A stretch of 64,000 bases of DNA from positions 1,364,001 to 1,428,000 of the forward strand of contig JADJHN010000002.1 of the NCBI GenBank assembly GCA_016707485.1. The letters run 5' to 3'. The notes under the pieces are model-generated. The model was not told the origin of the DNA and made no database searches. It saw only the letters and a program-made list of their open reading frames with translations. Origin of the DNA: Lysobacterales bacterium. Its GTDB lineage: Bacteria; Pseudomonadota; Gammaproteobacteria; Xanthomonadales; Rhodanobacteraceae. How positions within the stretch are numbered: the first letter of the stretch is position 1; each line of letters opens with the position of its first letter. Shown here one piece after another: positions 9,127 to 21,076 of the stretch. Both the position numbers and the translations under genes were made by a program.

Positions 9127-10091
9127 CCCGGCCCTGCGTGTTGGCTTTGGTCTTGCTTGGCATGCTCTCGCTGGCACCGTCAGCCCGGGCAGCCAAGCTT
9201 GATGTCGATCAGGAACGCCTGTCGCGCAGCCTGACCCAGCTCGAAGCGGATGCCAGGCTCGGCCGTCATGCGGCGGCCGAGATTGCCCGCGCCCGCGCTG
9301 CCCTGGTGATCCTCGGCGAAAGCGGCAAGGGCAAGAAACGCGCGCACCTGCTGTACATGGCCGAACGCCAGGTCGATATCGCCTGGGCGACCGCCAATGT
9401 CCTCGATCTGGAGGACCAGCAGGCTGAGTTGCAGCGTGAACACAGCCGCCTGCAGCTTGCAGCCGCTCGCCACGAAGCCGAGCAGGCGCGGCGTGAGCTC
9501 GACCAGCAACGCCTGCTGGCGCAAATCCGCCTCGAAGAAGCCGAGCGTCAGGCCGAGGAAGCACGCACGCTGGGTGAGCAGGAGACGGCAGCCGCGCGCG
9601 AGGAGGCCGATCAGGCGCAACGGCTTGCCGACGCGCAGGCACGGGAAACTGCCCTCGCGCGCCGGGAGGCCGAGCTTGCTGGCGCTGCCGCCGATGCCTT
9701 GCGTACGCGCATCACCAGCATGCGTGCCACGCGCGGCACCCAGGGCATGCAAATGTCACTGGACGATGTGGCATTTGCGCCGGGGCAATCCCGACTGCGT
9801 GCCGAGGCGAGCGATTCGCTGGCCAAGGTGGCCGAATTTGTCGCCCAGGATCCCGGCAAACTGATCCGCATCGAGGGGCATACCGATTCGACCGGCAGTG
9901 CCAATGCCAACCAGGTGCTCTCGCAAAAGCGCGCCGAGGCCGTTCGCGATGCGCTCGTCGCCTTGGGCGTGGATGCCTCCCGAATGACCGCCGTCGGGGT
10001 CGGTTCGGAGCGGCCGGTTGCCGCCAATACGGATGCGGATGGACGCGCAAAGAATCGACGGGTTGACATTATTCTTGTTGAAAAACAATAG
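9123..10091 (+). CDS. OmpA-family protein with DUF4398-like and coiled-coil regions
   Basis: 322 residues. It has a signal peptide (cut near ARA, residue 24), then a helical DUF4398-like repeat (about 25-90), a long Arg/Glu/Ala-rich coiled coil (about 95-200) and a C-terminal OmpA-like peptidoglycan-binding domain. That domain shows the IEGHTDSTGSANANQ motif and the NRRVDIIL ending. There is no beta-barrel, so this is a periplasmic protein that clamps peptidoglycan. It overlaps the DUF4398 lipoprotein gene by 4 bases, which points to a two-protein envelope unit. Confidence 0.92.
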   Translation: MTRPCVLALVLLGMLSLAPSARAAKLDVDQERLSRSLTQLEADARLGRHAAAEIARARAALVILGESGKGKKRAHLLYMAERQVDIAWATANVLDLEDQQAELQREHSRLQLAAARHEAEQARRELDQQRLLAQIRLEEAERQAEEARTLGEQETAAAREEADQAQRLADAQARETALARREAELAGAAADALRTRITSMRATRGTQGMQMSLDDVAFAPGQSRLRAEASDSLAKVAEFVAQDPGKLIRIEGHTDSTGSANANQVLSQKRAEAVRDALVALGVDASRMTAVGVGSERPVAANTDADGRAKNRRVDIILVEKQ

Positions 10092-10471
10092 CTTAACGAA
10101 TTATTTTCAATTCAAGAACTGCCGGGAAAGCGGTTGCCAAGGGGTAGCCAAAGGAGTAGCTTCTAAACCCCATGCGACCCGGTGTTTCTCTGGAACCCGC
10201 ATGGGATATTGCCTAGCCCATGAGTTCAGCACAGAAGACCGTTCATCCAGTGACATCGGCTCCAGCCGGCCGGTACGCACGGTCGGGTGCCTGGCAGTGG
10301 CGCTCACCCGTGTCGCCATGCGATTGCGATCCGAGCGCTGACCTCAGCGGCTCAGGCGGCCTGATTCCAGGCCATAGCGTGTCTGTTCCATCGTCCCTGC
10401 AACCCATGACGCGACGCCTTCCGGCGTCGCGTCATGGTGTCTGCATTTCCGTCCCGAGAGGAGGTAGCCTG
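10092..10471 (+). other. Intergenic region with an RNA hairpin before the ydcH-like gene
   Basis: No gene is seen on either strand in this 380-base stretch. The first 30 bases after the ompA-like stop are AT-rich but form no clear stem-loop terminator. The main feature is the perfect hairpin at 10405-10436 described separately. Confidence 0.5.
10405..10436 (+). promoter_or_regulatory. Perfect 14-bp hairpin in the leader of the YdcH-type gene
   Basis: CATGACGCGACGCC (10405-10418) pairs without mismatch with 10423-10436 across a TTCC loop. No T-tract follows, so it is not a standard terminator. It ends 35 bases before the start codon and 19 bases before the Shine-Dalgarno. It could protect the transcript 5' end, act as a protein-binding operator, or be a single repetitive palindrome; sequence alone does not decide. 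Confidence 0.6.
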
Positions 10472-10702
10472 ATGTTCGAACAAGCTGAGAGAGAAGATCT
10501 GGAATCCTTGATGCATGGCAACACCGAGTTCCGCCAGCTTTATCACAAGCACCGCGAACTCGATGACAAGGTGCGCGATGCCGAACTCGGCGTGTTGCCG
10601 ATGGATGTCGTCACCCTGCATACGCTCAAGAAGGAAAAGCTTCTCGCGAAAGACAAGCTCACCACCATGTGGGCGCACATGCACACTCCCCGCGCAAACT
10701 GA
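10472..10702 (+). CDS. YdcH family small protein (DUF465)
   Basis: 76 residues, all helical, with the DUF465 pattern: a Y-H-x-L-D-D-K-V-like turn (YHKHRELDDKV) between two helices and a KKEKLLAKDKL segment near the end. The start is fixed by a very strong Shine-Dalgarno, GAGAGGAGGT (10456-10465). The molecular function of this family is unknown. It is a single gene with its own leader containing a perfect hairpin. Confidence 0.88.
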   Translation: MFEQAEREDLESLMHGNTEFRQLYHKHRELDDKVRDAELGVLPMDVVTLHTLKKEKLLAKDKLTTMWAHMHTPRAN

Positions 10703-10925
10703 TTTCCCGGAATCCCTGCAGCGCCGCTGCCGGTCAGCACGCAGCGGCGCAATCTGGAAATCAATCGCGGACAGCGACTGCAGTCGCGTTGCCGATTTCC
10801 GGATTCAAGCTGGTGACACCGGATTCAGGCCACCGCATCAGCTGACATGCCCCTCTCGATCAAGGGCTCGCAAAATCCACCTTGGGTTATCATGCCGGGA
10901 TCCCCTGTAGTCACGCGGAGCCTGC

Positions 10926-12296
<1,371 letters not shown>

Positions 12297-12353
12297 GCAG
12301 CACGGTGGATGCAGCGCACGTTCGCAAACCTGAATTTCGGATAACACTTGTCA

Positions 12354-13658
12354 ATGCGCATTCTCCGATCCGTGGAGCAATTGAGTTCCGAGCTTGATGC
12401 CGCCGATGCGGCTTCAAAGCGATCCCACGCTGAATACGCTGCTTTGCTTGACCAGATCGTGCTCGATCCTCGTGCAGTGATTGGAGACTTTCCTTCCGAC
12501 CCCACAACCCCAGCCTATCGCGACGCCCAATTGTCCTTGTACCAGGCGATCACTGGTCGCAGTTACGAAGTTGCCAGCGAAGAGACGCCGTTCGACACGG
12601 CGCGGATGATGAGGTATCCATTTCCGTACACATCGCAAGATCCGGTAGTTGTTGGCAACTACCTGATGACCTACGGCAACCTCATCAAGACCCTCTCGCT
12701 GCCCATGCATGCGCGGATTCTCGAAATTGGCTCGGGTTATGGGCCACTAACCTATCACTTGGCAAGCATGGGGCACTCGGTAACGTGTGTTGACATGAGT
12801 GAGAACCTGCTGTCCTACATTCGCGCCAGGACCCATGATTTGCCGGGGCATGTCGAAACCATCGTTTCCGACATGAATAGCCTGGATGTGCAAGGCAGCT
12901 ACGATGTGATCCTGTTTTTCGAGTCCTTCCATCACTGCGCCGATCATCTAGGCCTTCTGCGCAAGCTGCCGGATTTGCTGGAGCCGGGCGGTGCAGTCGT
13001 GTTTGCGGGAGAACCCATCGTTCCGGAAAATACACCCGCTGTGCCGTACCCATGGGGGTTACGCGTTGACGGGCTCAGCTTGTGGTTTGCGAGTCGTCTC
13101 GGGTGGCTCGAACTCGGATTCGAGGATACCTATCTGCACAACTTGCTCGAAAAGCTCGGATGGAGCGTTGTTCGGAAACCAAGCGGCCCTGTTTCAACAA
13201 TGGGAATCTGGATCGCAAAGCGAACCACCGAAGACAGCCGCTTTGCACGACCGCCTGCGGGCGCACCGTGGAAGGTCTGGCAAGCTGCGGATCGAGCGTT
13301 GCATTCGCAAATGGATTTCTTGCCTTCATTGAAATCAGAAGTACCCGCGGAAGGCGGTGCCGGCTATCTGCTTTATGGCCCATACACAACTCTGGACACG
13401 GGTTTCTATGAAGTCCACTGGCACGGTGAAGCGGAGCATGGAAGCAGGTTCGTTGCCGACGTGGCATGTTCAGGCGGCACACGCATCCTGCGGTCCGAAA
13501 GCATTGTGTCGGGAGAGCCCCTCTCGGAAGCCCAGGCTACGTTGCTGGCGCGCGCACGATTCAAGGTCGACGAGCCTGCAGCGGACTTCGAATTCAGGAT
13601 ACGACTCGATTCACCAGCCCGGATTCGAATCGATCGCGTTGAACTCCACAAATGCTGA
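12354..13658 (+). CDS. Class I SAM-dependent methyltransferase with C-terminal beta domain
   Basis: 434 residues. The SAM-binding motif I is ILEIGSGYG at 122-130, followed by VTCVDMS and the acidic end of strand 2, and the late motif LLEPGGAVVFAGEP. After the methyltransferase (to about residue 300), the last 110 residues form a beta-rich domain beginning YLLYGPYTTLDTGFYEV. I know domains of this kind from surface-polysaccharide clusters. ATG 12354 starts 58 bases after cbs on the same strand. It is the first of the accessory genes inserted between cbs and its partner. The acceptor substrate is unknown. Confidence 0.82.
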   Translation: MRILRSVEQLSSELDAADAASKRSHAEYAALLDQIVLDPRAVIGDFPSDPTTPAYRDAQLSLYQAITGRSYEVASEETPFDTARMMRYPFPYTSQDPVVVGNYLMTYGNLIKTLSLPMHARILEIGSGYGPLTYHLASMGHSVTCVDMSENLLSYIRARTHDLPGHVETIVSDMNSLDVQGSYDVILFFESFHHCADHLGLLRKLPDLLEPGGAVVFAGEPIVPENTPAVPYPWGLRVDGLSLWFASRLGWLELGFEDTYLHNLLEKLGWSVVRKPSGPVSTMGIWIAKRTTEDSRFARPPAGAPWKVWQAADRALHSQMDFLPSLKSEVPAEGGAGYLLYGPYTTLDTGFYEVHWHGEAEHGSRFVADVACSGGTRILRSESIVSGEPLSEAQATLLARARFKVDEPAADFEFRIRLDSPARIRIDRVELHKC

Positions 13659-13687
13659 AAGACGGGCGTTGAGCCTCTCTCAGCAGC

Positions 13688-14752
13688 ATGATCCCGCCAA
13701 TGGCAACATCCGCTCACGCCTCCTTCCCTGCAGAATGGTTACTGCGGCCGCATTACCATCGACTGAGATCGGCTGAATCCGGACGCCTGATTGCCAACTA
13801 CCTGCCGATCTTGCCATTGCCTAGCGGGTTGTCCTCGGTCGCAATGCAGATGCGCAGGATGGAAATTTTATCCGGCAGTGCCTCAGGCGCAGTTGTTCGG
13901 ATACGCCTGTCGGCTCTTGACGATTGCAAACTCCTTCCATTGCGCCCGAAGAATTCAGCGCGTTGTCGGCGGAAACCGGAGCCAATCCCGACATCAAGCT
14001 GGATGGTTGCGGCAGTTGTCAGGCCCTCGAACAGGGACGTTGGCAGCGCAATTGGGCAAGGTAGCGCCCACGGAAAGCACCGTTTCATGTGGCGCGCTTC
14101 TGCGCAGGGATCGGCGCGCGGGTCACGTTTCAAGATGACAGTGCCAATATCGATGGCATCGCTGGCCCATATTCCCGATGATTCATTTGAGCAAGGTGAT
14201 TGCCGAAGAACTCGAAGACAAGACTCCAACTGCCCTATCTCGGTATCGAAAAGAACGGTTTCAAGGCGTACTCGAGGGTTCCGTTCGAGGCTTCACCATC
14301 GGCCACTCTCGGCCTGTCCACCGATCGAACACATCGAATGCGCTTTTCGGAAGGTCGAAACATCGCAACGCCGGCCATCGTTGTTTGCGCCAACGCGGAC
14401 GCTGGACTGGATGTGCGCCGGGCTGGGCCGTCTCGATTTCGTCAAGATGGATATCGAAGGCCATGAAATCTTCGCATGGCGAGGGGCCAAAGACCTGTTT
14501 GCAAGGTTCAAACCCAGGATCGCGACCGAATTCCATCCCTTGGCCATGCGCGAAAACGCGGCGATTGACTGTCGTGATTACGTGGATCTGATGTTCACCT
14601 ACAGTCGTCAGATACAAGTGATCGTGTCACCGGACAAGCTGGTTGCCTGTTCGAACTACGAGGAGGTCATGACACAGTGGGAGCAGGGCGACAAACGACA
14701 CGGTGGCAACGGAAGCTCCCATCTTGATCTCTATCTGGCACCTGCTGGTTGA
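13688..14752 (+). pseudogene. Frameshifted FkbM-type methyltransferase remnant
   Basis: The last 120 codons, read in the frame ending at 14752, are clearly FkbM-like (TRTLDWMCAGLGRLDFVKMD then IEGHE). Upstream, family-like pieces jump between frames: EEFSALSAETGANPDIKLDG at about 13945-14004 is in another frame, VTFQDDSANIDGIAG at about 14125-14169 is in that same frame after a stop, and MIHLSKVIAEELED from 14178 is in a third. A nominal frame is open through 13688-14752, but its first 230 codons encode an Arg/Ser-rich sequence unlike any protein. Several indels therefore destroy the gene. It probably once modified the same polysaccharide as the neighbouring methyltransferases. Confidence 0.78.
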
Positions 14753-14850
14753 TAGCTGGAGCTTGGATCATGGTCAATGAATTCGGATCATCGAGGGTGC
14801 AAATTGTCAAACATTGAATATGGCCATCGCCAGGGATTCTGGAGTTCAAC

Positions 14851-16443
14851 ATGAAGCAACTGCTCTGTTCGCTGTTGTTGCTGGGAGTCGGGATGCAGGC
14901 GCAGGCCGCCGTTAGCCTGGCGTGTCCGACACGCAGCAATTTGGGCGTGCCCAACGATCCACCGTGCCAAACGGGCTTCCCTTCGGTATTGACGGAGCTT
15001 GGCCCCGATCGGGTGTTCTACTCGAGTCCTACCATCGTCGACCTCAATGGCGACGGCAGTCCTGAGATCGTTTTCGGCACGGAAAAGGGACGAGTCGTCG
15101 CCGTGCGTTCCAATGGCACCCTGATGTGGTCGTATACAACCGGGACAGTGCCGGTTCACAGCAAGGCGGCGGTGGCCGACATCGATGGCGACGGGCAATT
15201 GGAGGTTGTCGTCGGTGCCGGTGCCGGAAATGTCAACGGTGGCGGGATCTACGTCATCAGTTCCACCGGCCAGCTCAAGTGCTCGTTCACCGCGTTGAAT
15301 CCCGTACACCCGCAAGGCATGTACAGCTCGCCAGCGGTAGGGCGGCTTGATCCCTCGCAGCCCGGCAAGATGCAGATCGCCGTGGCCAGTTTCGATTTCA
15401 AGTTCCGGGTCTTGCGCCACGACTGCACGGTCTGGTGGGAGAAGGGCGTGCAGGAATATGTGGTCGACTCCATCTGGTCCTCGCCCTCGATCGTGGATCT
15501 CGATCGCAATGGGAGCCTGGATATCGTTGTCGGCGCGGACAGCAATTTCCACCAACTGGCGGGGATCACCCTGCCTGACGGTGGCTTGCTGCGCGCCATG
15601 CAGGGCAACGGCAGCGGAGAACTTCCGGGGTTCCCGAAGTTGTATGACGACGTTGTCTACTCGTCGCCGGCCATTGGCGACATTCGCGGCATAGGCGAGA
15701 TTGCGATTTCGGTGGGCAGTGGGCGATGCTGGGACCTGCCCAGTTGTGCGATCGTCCACCCGGTTACCAAGCAGATGCTGGGTGTCCAGTCGAACGGCCA
15801 GAACCTGCCGGGTTGGCCGGTTGCCACGCCCGCGGAATCCTCGCGCACCGCATCGCCTGCCTTGGCGAAGTTCTCCGGCATCAACGGCCTCGTTTCGATC
15901 ATGAATACCCTGCGAAACAATGATGTCGACGGTGTCGTCCACGCATTCCGCCCAAACGGAACCGAACTGCCGGGTTGGCCGTTGCAGCCAAGCATTCCTG
16001 CGGACTGTGCCGGCAACTCGTGGCACTGGGGTACTGTCGCCTCGCCGGTTGCGGCCAACCTGCTCGGTGATTCCGATCCGGAAATCATCCTCAATGCCGC
16101 CAACGAGTTCGTCATCTGGAATCGTGCCGGCCAGCAACTGACCGCAGCGACAGGCTGCCCGATCCCTGCGGGGAAATTGTCGCTGTGGACGGGAAGCGAC
16201 AGTTTCTACAATTCGCCTGCTGTTGCCGATATCGATGGCAATGGCAAGTTCGAAGTGGTCGGCGCGGGAACCAACAGCATTGTCCCCGGGCATGCAGGTT
16301 CATATGTCACCGTCTACGCCTGGACGTTCAACAGCAGCAATGCAGCCCAGCTTGTGGATTGGCCCATGTTCCGTCGCGATCTGCTCAACAGCGGGGTCTA
16401 TGTGCCCGATCAGATCTTTCGCAATGGCTTTGAGGCCCCATGA
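14851..16443 (+). CDS. Secreted FG-GAP/VCBS-repeat protein with C-terminal DGFE-like motif
   Basis: 530 residues. GGAG at 14841-14844 supports ATG 14851. A signal peptide (MKQLLCSLLLLGVGMQAQA) is followed by about six blades with the pattern SSPTIVDLNGDGSPEIVFG, which are integrin-alpha-like FG-GAP repeats that fold as a beta-propeller and often bind calcium. It ends with DQIFRNGFEAP, a variant of the IFxDGFE tail also present on two other large secreted proteins in this window. No enzyme motif is seen. It is probably extracellular or surface-held. It sits in the accessory stretch between cbs and its partner gene. Confidence 0.88.
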   Translation: MKQLLCSLLLLGVGMQAQAAVSLACPTRSNLGVPNDPPCQTGFPSVLTELGPDRVFYSSPTIVDLNGDGSPEIVFGTEKGRVVAVRSNGTLMWSYTTGTVPVHSKAAVADIDGDGQLEVVVGAGAGNVNGGGIYVISSTGQLKCSFTALNPVHPQGMYSSPAVGRLDPSQPGKMQIAVASFDFKFRVLRHDCTVWWEKGVQEYVVDSIWSSPSIVDLDRNGSLDIVVGADSNFHQLAGITLPDGGLLRAMQGNGSGELPGFPKLYDDVVYSSPAIGDIRGIGEIAISVGSGRCWDLPSCAIVHPVTKQMLGVQSNGQNLPGWPVATPAESSRTASPALAKFSGINGLVSIMNTLRNNDVDGVVHAFRPNGTELPGWPLQPSIPADCAGNSWHWGTVASPVAANLLGDSDPEIILNAANEFVIWNRAGQQLTAATGCPIPAGKLSLWTGSDSFYNSPAVADIDGNGKFEVVGAGTNSIVPGHAGSYVTVYAWTFNSSNAAQLVDWPMFRRDLLNSGVYVPDQIFRNGFEAP

Positions 16444-16521
16444 TTCTTGCTGATGGTAGCGTTGCCGTGACGTGCCGCTTTCACGGAACATGGAAAAAAT
16501 CATCTTACTTGTGGAACACTC

Positions 16522-17733
16522 ATGTCGCTCATTGATTTCCGTGATCTGGTGGAGAAATATTCTTTCGCAGAACACGCGGCGCGTGCCGACAAGTATTTTT
16601 CGACCCTGGATCTCGATTCGCCCGTCGCACGCAAGCCATTCGCTTCTCCGCATGAGGCGGCCGAGCTTTGCGCGGGAATTGCCGCGATCCTGCCGGATCT
16701 GATGCTGTTTCCGACCGTTCGTGTCCTCGATTTCGGTGCCGGCACCTGCTGGATGTCGAGACTGCTTGCGCTGCTCGGTTGCGAAGTCACGGCCGTGGAT
16801 GTATCGAGGAAAGCATTGGAAGTCGGTGAGAGACTGATTCGCTCGGATGCCCTGGGCAACAAGCTGAAGGTCGAGTTCGTCCCGTTGGAAGGCCCAGATC
16901 TGCCGTTTGCCGACAGCAGTTTTGATCGGGTGATCTGCTTTGATGCGCTTCATCATGTTCCAAAACAGGAGCACGCCATTGCGGAATTTGCCAGGGTGTT
17001 GAAGCCCGGTGGCATTGCCGCGCTGCATGAGCCTGGCCCTTCACATTCTCGTTCCAGCCAGTCGCAGTACGAAATGCGCATGCATGACGTCATTGAAGCA
17101 GATGTACTGGTAGAAAACCTGATTGCCGCCGGCAAGGCTGCGGGTTTCACGCATGCCGAGATGGCGCTCTACAGTTCGCGGGCGGTCAAGTCGGATCTCG
17201 CCGGCTTCAACAAGTTTCTTGCGAATCCCTGGTTGAGCAGGGCTGGAAGAAATCTGACCAGGCATATTGCCTCCGAGCAGGAGAATCGCCGCACGTTTTT
17301 TCTCGCCAAAGGTGATCCGGTTGCACATCTCGACAGCCGTTCGACACATGGTTTGCTGGCTGACATCGAATTGCACGCGGCACCATCCGATTTCGGCACG
17401 ACCTTTACCGGCAGCATCGCCAACGCGGGGAGTACCACATGGCGGCCCTCGTTCAGCGGCTTGGGGGCGGTGAATATCGGCGTCCATCTTCATGATGGCG
17501 ACGGACGTCTGATCAACGCCGACTACTTTCGCGGCAAAATTTCCGATCAACCGGTAAGTGCAGGCGTGCGCACGCCGGTGGAATTTGAAATTCCCTACCC
17601 GGAAGGACGAGATCACTTTGAACTGGTGATCGATCTGGTGTCGGAGGGCATCATGTGGTTCGAAATCGGCAGAAGCCCGGTGCGGCGATTCCGGATCAAC
17701 AGACCGGACGCCAGCGTGCAGGCAATCGCATAA
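16522..17733 (+). CDS. Class I methyltransferase with C-terminal Ig-like domain
   Basis: 403 residues. The SAM motif VLDFGAGTC is at 68-76, followed by VTAVDVS, the motif DRVICFDALHHVP and the post-motif VLKPGGIAALHEPGP. The last 125 residues (from about 275) form a beta-sandwich with the NAGSTTWRP...LGAVNIGVHLHDGDGR pattern. This type of Ig-like domain is attached to many proteins of surface-polysaccharide pathways. The gene stops 31 bases before the transsulfuration gene. The acceptor is unknown; context points to surface glycan or lipid modification. Confidence 0.83.
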   Translation: MSLIDFRDLVEKYSFAEHAARADKYFSTLDLDSPVARKPFASPHEAAELCAGIAAILPDLMLFPTVRVLDFGAGTCWMSRLLALLGCEVTAVDVSRKALEVGERLIRSDALGNKLKVEFVPLEGPDLPFADSSFDRVICFDALHHVPKQEHAIAEFARVLKPGGIAALHEPGPSHSRSSQSQYEMRMHDVIEADVLVENLIAAGKAAGFTHAEMALYSSRAVKSDLAGFNKFLANPWLSRAGRNLTRHIASEQENRRTFFLAKGDPVAHLDSRSTHGLLADIELHAAPSDFGTTFTGSIANAGSTTWRPSFSGLGAVNIGVHLHDGDGRLINADYFRGKISDQPVSAGVRTPVEFEIPYPEGRDHFELVIDLVSEGIMWFEIGRSPVRRFRINRPDASVQAIA

Positions 17734-17764
17734 AATACGCACACCTATTTCAGGCTGAAATCAC

Positions 17765-18928
<1,164 letters not shown>

Positions 18929-18975
18929 CAGAATACGCCGGATTTCGCCGCGATCAACGGAGCCGTCGGCGCACC

Positions 18976-20913
18976 CTATTCAAATCGCATCCTGTACATG
19001 AAGACGGCGAGCTTGCGCTGATCGCCATTCATTCCAAGCTCGGCCGGACTGATCGCATCGGGGAATTCGAATCGGAATGTCAGTTGGGATGAATCGTCAG
19101 CGGGCAATGCCAGTTCGACCGTACGTGCGGGTGATTTTGTCGAGTATTCGATTGTCTGCGGATTCTTGTCATTCACCCAGACGGTCATGTGCTGCGGGTG
19201 CGTGTCCGAAACCAGCCCAGCCGTATCCAGATAGGCAACTCTGGTCGTCGGATCGACTCGGTCGCAGATCAGCGTTGCTTGCATTCCTTCGCTCCAGCGA
19301 CCGTTGGAATCCGGCGCGGTGAAACCGCTGCCGGCCTTGTCGAAAGCTCCCCTCGAAGTGAATTCAATCGTGTCAATGCACTTGAGCATCGTGAATTCAC
19401 CATATGCGCAAGCGGCATCCACCACGACCATCGAACCAGCAACGCCGCGACGGCACTTTGCAATATCCCATGGGAGCGAGCCGCTGCTGCCCAGTATGCG
19501 GTTGATCCGCGTCGCGTCCTTCGGATAACTCCCGAGAAGAATGTCATAGGCGTCGCCCAGCGCAGGCGTACCCAGGGAAAAACGTGAAACAAGGTAATTT
19601 CCGAAGCTGCCGATTTCCGCAATGCCGATGGCGAAATCGTGAGTTCCCGGAGCCGGTTGTCCGGCCGATTTCGCGAATGCTCGCGCTTCACGTTCGGCGG
19701 CAACGATCTTCTCTGTAAAGACGAAGTCTGCTTTCGAAAAAACGCATGCGCAAGCCAATAGTGCCAAGGCGCTCGGCGCGAAAACGCTCGGGCCGCGGTT
19801 ACTGTCTGTGGCGTGATCTTTTCCGAGCTGCGCGATCAGCAGAACGACATCGAGCACGAGCATAGACTGGAGTGCATTGGCGTATTTGAAGTACGCATAT
19901 TCAGAGCCTTTCGAGAAGCCGACGTAAAGCAGGATCTGGATCACGCACAATCCTGCAACCGTCAAACCGAATGCGCCGAAATACTTGAGCAAGAGCCCTT
20001 CGTAACTAGGCGCGGTTCTCTGCTTTCGCCACCAGAGTGCGATCAAGCCGAGCGACAGCAAGGCAACTGCAATCGACAACACGGCCATGCCGCGAACGCT
20101 GTCAATGTATTTCAGCGCCATTAGGCCGTTGTTCGAGCTGAGCCGGTACATGGCGAGGAAATCCGGGTTGACCACGATCAATCCGAGACTGAAAAGCGCG
20201 ATGCCCGCCCCTGCAATGAAGCGCCATGTTCGTTTTTCACGTGAATCGGAGAGTGCTCCCAGAAGCACCAGCGCACCAAGCGTTCCAATCAATTCGACCG
20301 CAGGTAACAGATGGACGCTGGTGAGCAGTGCACCACCCAGTCCGAGCAAGAGAAGGTGATTGAATGAATCGGGTCTGCGCCATTCCAGTTGAAAGGCAAT
20401 GACAAGCAGGCACAGCGCCAGCGCCTGCGCGACAAAATGCGCGAAGAAATAGGTCGCGACGAGTTCGCTGCCGAAAATCTCCAGCCCGAACCATTGTCGA
20501 TTTGCCAGCAGCGCGATTGCCAATGCGCTGAACGCAATCAAGCGCCTTCGCGGCGGAAGACGCAGAAAGCTGAAACCAATCGCGGACCACAATAGAACAA
20601 CGGAGAGATAGGCGATGTATTGCATGCCCTCCAGTGCCGAATCGACCTCCACACCTACCGCGGCGGCGATGTTATGAGCGATGCGTGGATAAGTCGCCAT
20701 TTCCGAAAGGTTTTCGTCGACGGTCGGCAGGTTCGAGCTTTCCATGAGCCGAGCAACCAAGGTGCCGTGCAATCCGACGTCGATGCTTGTCGAGTACAGT
20801 CGATCGTGGAAATGCGAGAGGATTGCCACGGCGACAATGATCCAGACGAGCACGCCAAACCAACGCCACAGCCGGTAGATTTCCACTTGAACGTCGGAAT
20901 TCGAAGTGCTCAA
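18976..20913 (-). CDS. Large polytopic membrane protein with C-terminal soluble domain
   Basis: 645 residues with about 11 predicted membrane helices in the first 410 residues, then a 230-residue soluble beta-rich part containing several cysteines. The start is TTG 20913: a strong GAGAGGAG lies 8 bases upstream and no better ATG follows. The first extracytoplasmic loop contains the DVGLHGTLVARLME segment. The layout resembles GT-C-fold membrane glycosyltransferases or polysaccharide-export membrane proteins, but I do not recognise the family. It ends close to the convergent transsulfuration gene and diverges from a methyltransferase gene. Confidence 0.75.
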   Translation of the reverse strand: MSTSNSDVQVEIYRLWRWFGVLVWIIVAVAILSHFHDRLYSTSIDVGLHGTLVARLMESSNLPTVDENLSEMATYPRIAHNIAAAVGVEVDSALEGMQYIAYLSVVLLWSAIGFSFLRLPPRRRLIAFSALAIALLANRQWFGLEIFGSELVATYFFAHFVAQALALCLLVIAFQLEWRRPDSFNHLLLLGLGGALLTSVHLLPAVELIGTLGALVLLGALSDSREKRTWRFIAGAGIALFSLGLIVVNPDFLAMYRLSSNNGLMALKYIDSVRGMAVLSIAVALLSLGLIALWWRKQRTAPSYEGLLLKYFGAFGLTVAGLCVIQILLYVGFSKGSEYAYFKYANALQSMLVLDVVLLIAQLGKDHATDSNRGPSVFAPSALALLACACVFSKADFVFTEKIVAAEREARAFAKSAGQPAPGTHDFAIGIAEIGSFGNYLVSRFSLGTPALGDAYDILLGSYPKDATRINRILGSSGSLPWDIAKCRRGVAGSMVVVDAACAYGEFTMLKCIDTIEFTSRGAFDKAGSGFTAPDSNGRWSEGMQATLICDRVDPTTRVAYLDTAGLVSDTHPQHMTVWVNDKNPQTIEYSTKSPARTVELALPADDSSQLTFRFEFPDAISPAELGMNGDQRKLAVFMYRMRFE

Positions 20914-21076
20914 TCAAAAAACTCCTCTCGATCGAATCAATGGAAATTGGGTATGCTGGCGCTGGGGGGAAGTAGTTTCGCCCAAGCAGTCAACTTTGCA
21001 TACAGCAGGCTAGTCGAACGAAATGATCGACAATTGATGGGCCTCGGAAAGTTATCCCTCGAGCTATCGGCGCAAT

